Below, in pieces: positions 62,193-64,000 of a stretch of 64,000 bases of DNA. The notes under the pieces are model-generated. The model ran no database searches. It saw only the letters and a program-made list of their open reading frames with translations, and had not been told where the DNA came from. Numbering within the stretch: the stretch's first letter is position 1; every line of letters begins with the position of its first letter. The translations under genes were made by a program, and so were the position numbers. The DNA lies in NCBI RefSeq assembly GCF_031326345.1, contig NZ_CP133671.1, positions 3,472,001-3,536,000 of the forward strand, written 5' to 3'. This DNA comes from Aureispira sp. CCB-E. GTDB taxonomy: Bacteria > Bacteroidota > Bacteroidia > Chitinophagales > Saprospiraceae.

Positions 62193-64000
62193 TTATTTTA
62201 ATAACTTGCTAGCTTCTTCACCGCCCATGCCTAAACGGCTAACCGTTTCGATCAAACCCATGACAACATCTTTGTCATCACCAGAAGCTTTGGCGTATAT
62301 TTTAGACAACAAAGCAGATAGCGTTAAATTTTTCACCGATTCAGTGCTAATACCATAGTGCTCTACAAAGCTACTGACTCTAGCGATCAGATTATCATCA
62401 CCACTTCCCAATAAAGCCCCTTTGATAGCTTGCAAGTTGTCACTATTGCCAATCATGCGATCAATCGACTTTCCTTTATTGATAGCATTGATAATACTAT
62501 CAAAGAATTTCGTTTCACCACCAACAATATCAATTTTAGCTTGTTGCAATGCAGATGCAAGAACTCTAGCTTGAGATTCTGCAATTCCCAATTGAGCTTG
62601 AATTTCAGCCAATTTAATTGCTTTTTCTTGCTCCAATTTGAGTTTGAATTCTTCGTGTTCTTTACCAACACCATCCAAAAGCTTCATCGCATTAGCTTTG
62701 GCTTCAATACCTTTAGCTTCAGAGCTTAGTTTTTGCTCAATGATTTTTGCTTCTGCCAATCCTTTTTGCTCTGTTACGGTAGCATCAATTTGACCTTTTT
62801 CTTTGATGACTTCTGCTTCCGCCAATCCTTTGACACGCTCCGCTTCCGCTTTTAATTGAATGGCTTTAGATTCCGCTTCTGCTTTTTTCTGTAAGATATT
62901 AGCTTCTGTAGTTCCTTCCATTTCTTTTGCTTCGGCTTTCGCTTTCATGACATCAGCTTCTGCTAGACCTACGGTAGCTTCCTCCGCAGCTAAGGCTTCT
63001 GCATTAATTTTACGAGCCTCTGCTTCTTTTTGAGAAGCTGCTTTTTTAGCATCTGCCTCAATTACTACTTGTTGAGCTTTTACTTCTGCCGAAAGCTTGT
63101 CTGCTTCCGCTTTGCGAGTTTGAAGAATTTTTTGCATTTCAGCCTCTTTAGAAGCTTCAATTTCAGCTACTTTTCTAGCACGCTCTGCTGCTGCCAATTG
63201 TTTGACATCTTCAATTTTTTGATCTTCCTCTACCGTTTTCTTTTCTTCTGCTTTTCTTTCTTTGATAATGACTTGGATATCACGTTTGTTTTCTTCCAAG
63301 ATTTTCTCTTTTTCAATTTTTGCAATACCCACTACTTTTTCACGATTTTCAATCGCTTTTTGCTCTTCGGTCTCTACTAATTGCTGTTGCACTTTTTCTA
63401 ACTCTTCTTTGTTGAGTCGAGCTAAAATAATTTGGCGTTGTTTGTCCTCTTCAGCCTCACCTAATTTTTGTTCTGATTGTTTTTGGATTAATTCGGTTTC
63501 CAAATTTTTGTTAATCATCACTTGCTTGGCTGCATTTTCTTGCTCTGTGGTCAACTCAGCAATTTCTCGTTTTTGTTTTTGCTCTTCTTCAATTTGTTGT
63601 TTTTCTAAGCGCAAAATATTTTTTCGAGTTTCAACATCTTGTTCCTTGATGGTCTGCTCACGATTACGGCGAATTTGGTTCGTTCTTTCTTGCTCTATAG
63701 AAGTTAATTCTTCAATCTTCTTGATACCCTGTGCATCCAAGATATTTTTTTGATCCAAATCAGAAAGAGACGTTTGTTCTAGGTAATCAATAGCACAGTC
63801 ATCTAAGATGTAACCATTCAAGTCGGTACCAATTGTTTTGAGAATACCTTTTTTAAATTCTTCACGTTCTGTATATAAATCTACAAAATCGAAGCCTTTT
63901 CCCACTGTTTTTAATGCTTCTGAAAATTTAGCATCAAATAGACTATTCAGAGTAGCTTGTTCAGAGGCACGCGAACAACCAATAGTTTGAGCTACTTCAA
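62193..64000 (-). CDS. Flotillin/SPFH-family protein, 5' end outside window
   Basis: The frame continues open past 63905 to the window edge (about 602 residues visible). The visible N-terminal part reads ...IGCSRASEQATLNSLF, then DAKFSEALKTVGKGFDFVDLY and GTDLNGYILDDCAIDYLEQTSL, matching the end of the SPFH (Band 7) domain of flotillins. A very long coiled coil rich in Ala, Glu, Lys and Gln follows (about residues 80-430), with the repeated AEA(D/E) pattern (VEIEASKEAE-type) of flotillins. The last about 100 residues are helical (KIYAKASGDDKDVVMGLIETVSRLG). Flotillins scaffold ordered membrane microdomains. A codon in the middle of the frame (GTG at 63905) is not the true start. Confidence 0.93.
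   Translation of the reverse strand, partial: EVAQTIGCSRASEQATLNSLFDAKFSEALKTVGKGFDFVDLYTEREEFKKGILKTIGTDLNGYILDDCAIDYLEQTSLSDLDQKNILDAQGIKKIEELTSIEQERTNQIRRNREQTIKEQDVETRKNILRLEKQQIEEEQKQKREIAELTTEQENAAKQVMINKNLETELIQKQSEQKLGEAEEDKQRQIILARLNKEELEKVQQQLVETEEQKAIENREKVVGIAKIEKEKILEENKRDIQVIIKERKAEEKKTVEEDQKIEDVKQLAAAERARKVAEIEASKEAEMQKILQTRKAEADKLSAEVKAQQVVIEADAKKAASQKEAEARKINAEALAAEEATVGLAEADVMKAKAEAKEMEGTTEANILQKKAEAESKAIQLKAEAERVKGLAEAEVIKEKGQIDATVTEQKGLAEAKIIEQKLSSEAKGIEAKANAMKLLDGVGKEHEEFKLKLEQEKAIKLAEIQAQLGIAESQARVLASALQQAKIDIVGGETKFFDSIINAINKGKSIDRMIGNSDNLQAIKGALLGSGDDNLIARVSSFVEHYGISTESVKNLTLSALLSKIYAKASGDDKDVVMGLIETVSRLGMGGEEASKLLK

Noticed and set aside
62430-63753. Long plus-strand open frames (99, 116 and 163 residues) across the flotillin gene
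   Set aside because: They are shadows of the Ala/Glu/Lys/Gln coiled coil on the other strand, giving Phe/Ser/Cys-rich antisense sequence.
1-64000. tRNA and rRNA genes
   Set aside because: No cloverleaf-like or rRNA-like sequence was recognised by reading; a covariance search was not possible here.

Overview
The window reads as chromosomal DNA of a Bacteroidota member. The evidence is: low GC; type IX secretion (T9SS) C-terminal sorting domains on at least two secreted proteins; DUF3857/transglutaminase proteins; a TPR-gene/secG neighbourhood; a TAnnTTTG-type promoter; and almost no Shine-Dalgarno sequences before start codons, except the internal one that drives the prfB frameshift. Large intergenic spacers with modular palindromic repeats, and the mix of surface and predation-like proteins, would suit the Saprospiria (Aureispira/Saprospira-like). 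That lineage is an inference I cannot confirm without a search.

Layout. 1-9 kb: a partial secreted protein, a TraB/GumN protein, a TetR regulator, an AlkB-type hydroxylase, a Cys/Met-metabolism PLP enzyme, and secreted proteins including one with a polyglycine-rich region. 9.7-24 kb: mostly housekeeping (NhaD antiporter, RuvX, a BatA/vWA membrane protein, an alpha/beta hydrolase, GtrA, an M19-type dipeptidase, fructose-1,6-bisphosphatase, two tandem VTT-domain membrane proteins). 23-28 kb: a TPR-like protein, two tandem SecG proteins, an ABC exporter and RsmI. 28-29.7 kb: a metallo-beta-lactamase-fold hydrolase and a Crp/Fnr regulator, bracketed by two copies of a 90-bp element plus hairpin. 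29.8-41.6 kb: two DUF3857 proteins, prfB (programmed +1 frameshift), a double-OmpA-domain protein, PrmC (which methylates release factors), a T9SS M14 carboxypeptidase and a transglutaminase-like protein. 41.9-49.5 kb: an exported TPR-CHAT protease-like protein flanked by inverted repeats, a thioredoxin-fold protein, a lipoprotein, and a T9SS fibronectin-III protein with four near-identical 282-bp repeats. 49.5-51.2 kb: a probable HAD fragment and a PD-(D/E)XK nuclease-like protein.

51.3-64 kb is the most interesting part. Six genes lie on the minus strand with short gaps: a flotillin/SPFH protein (5' end outside the window), an exported protein resembling the tail of DUF2723 proteins, a 913-residue protein with an intact calpain-type Cys-His-Asn triad, a small exported protein, a 1656-residue DUF3686-type AAA+ ATPase, and a small DUF5362-like membrane protein. 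Flotillin with the giant AAA+ ATPase looks like a conserved membrane-stress module. The calpain-like protease and the two exported proteins appear to be added parts and may make a system that has not been described.

No tRNA, rRNA, CRISPR array or transposase was recognised. Positions of domains within proteins are hand-counted or estimated from DNA positions.
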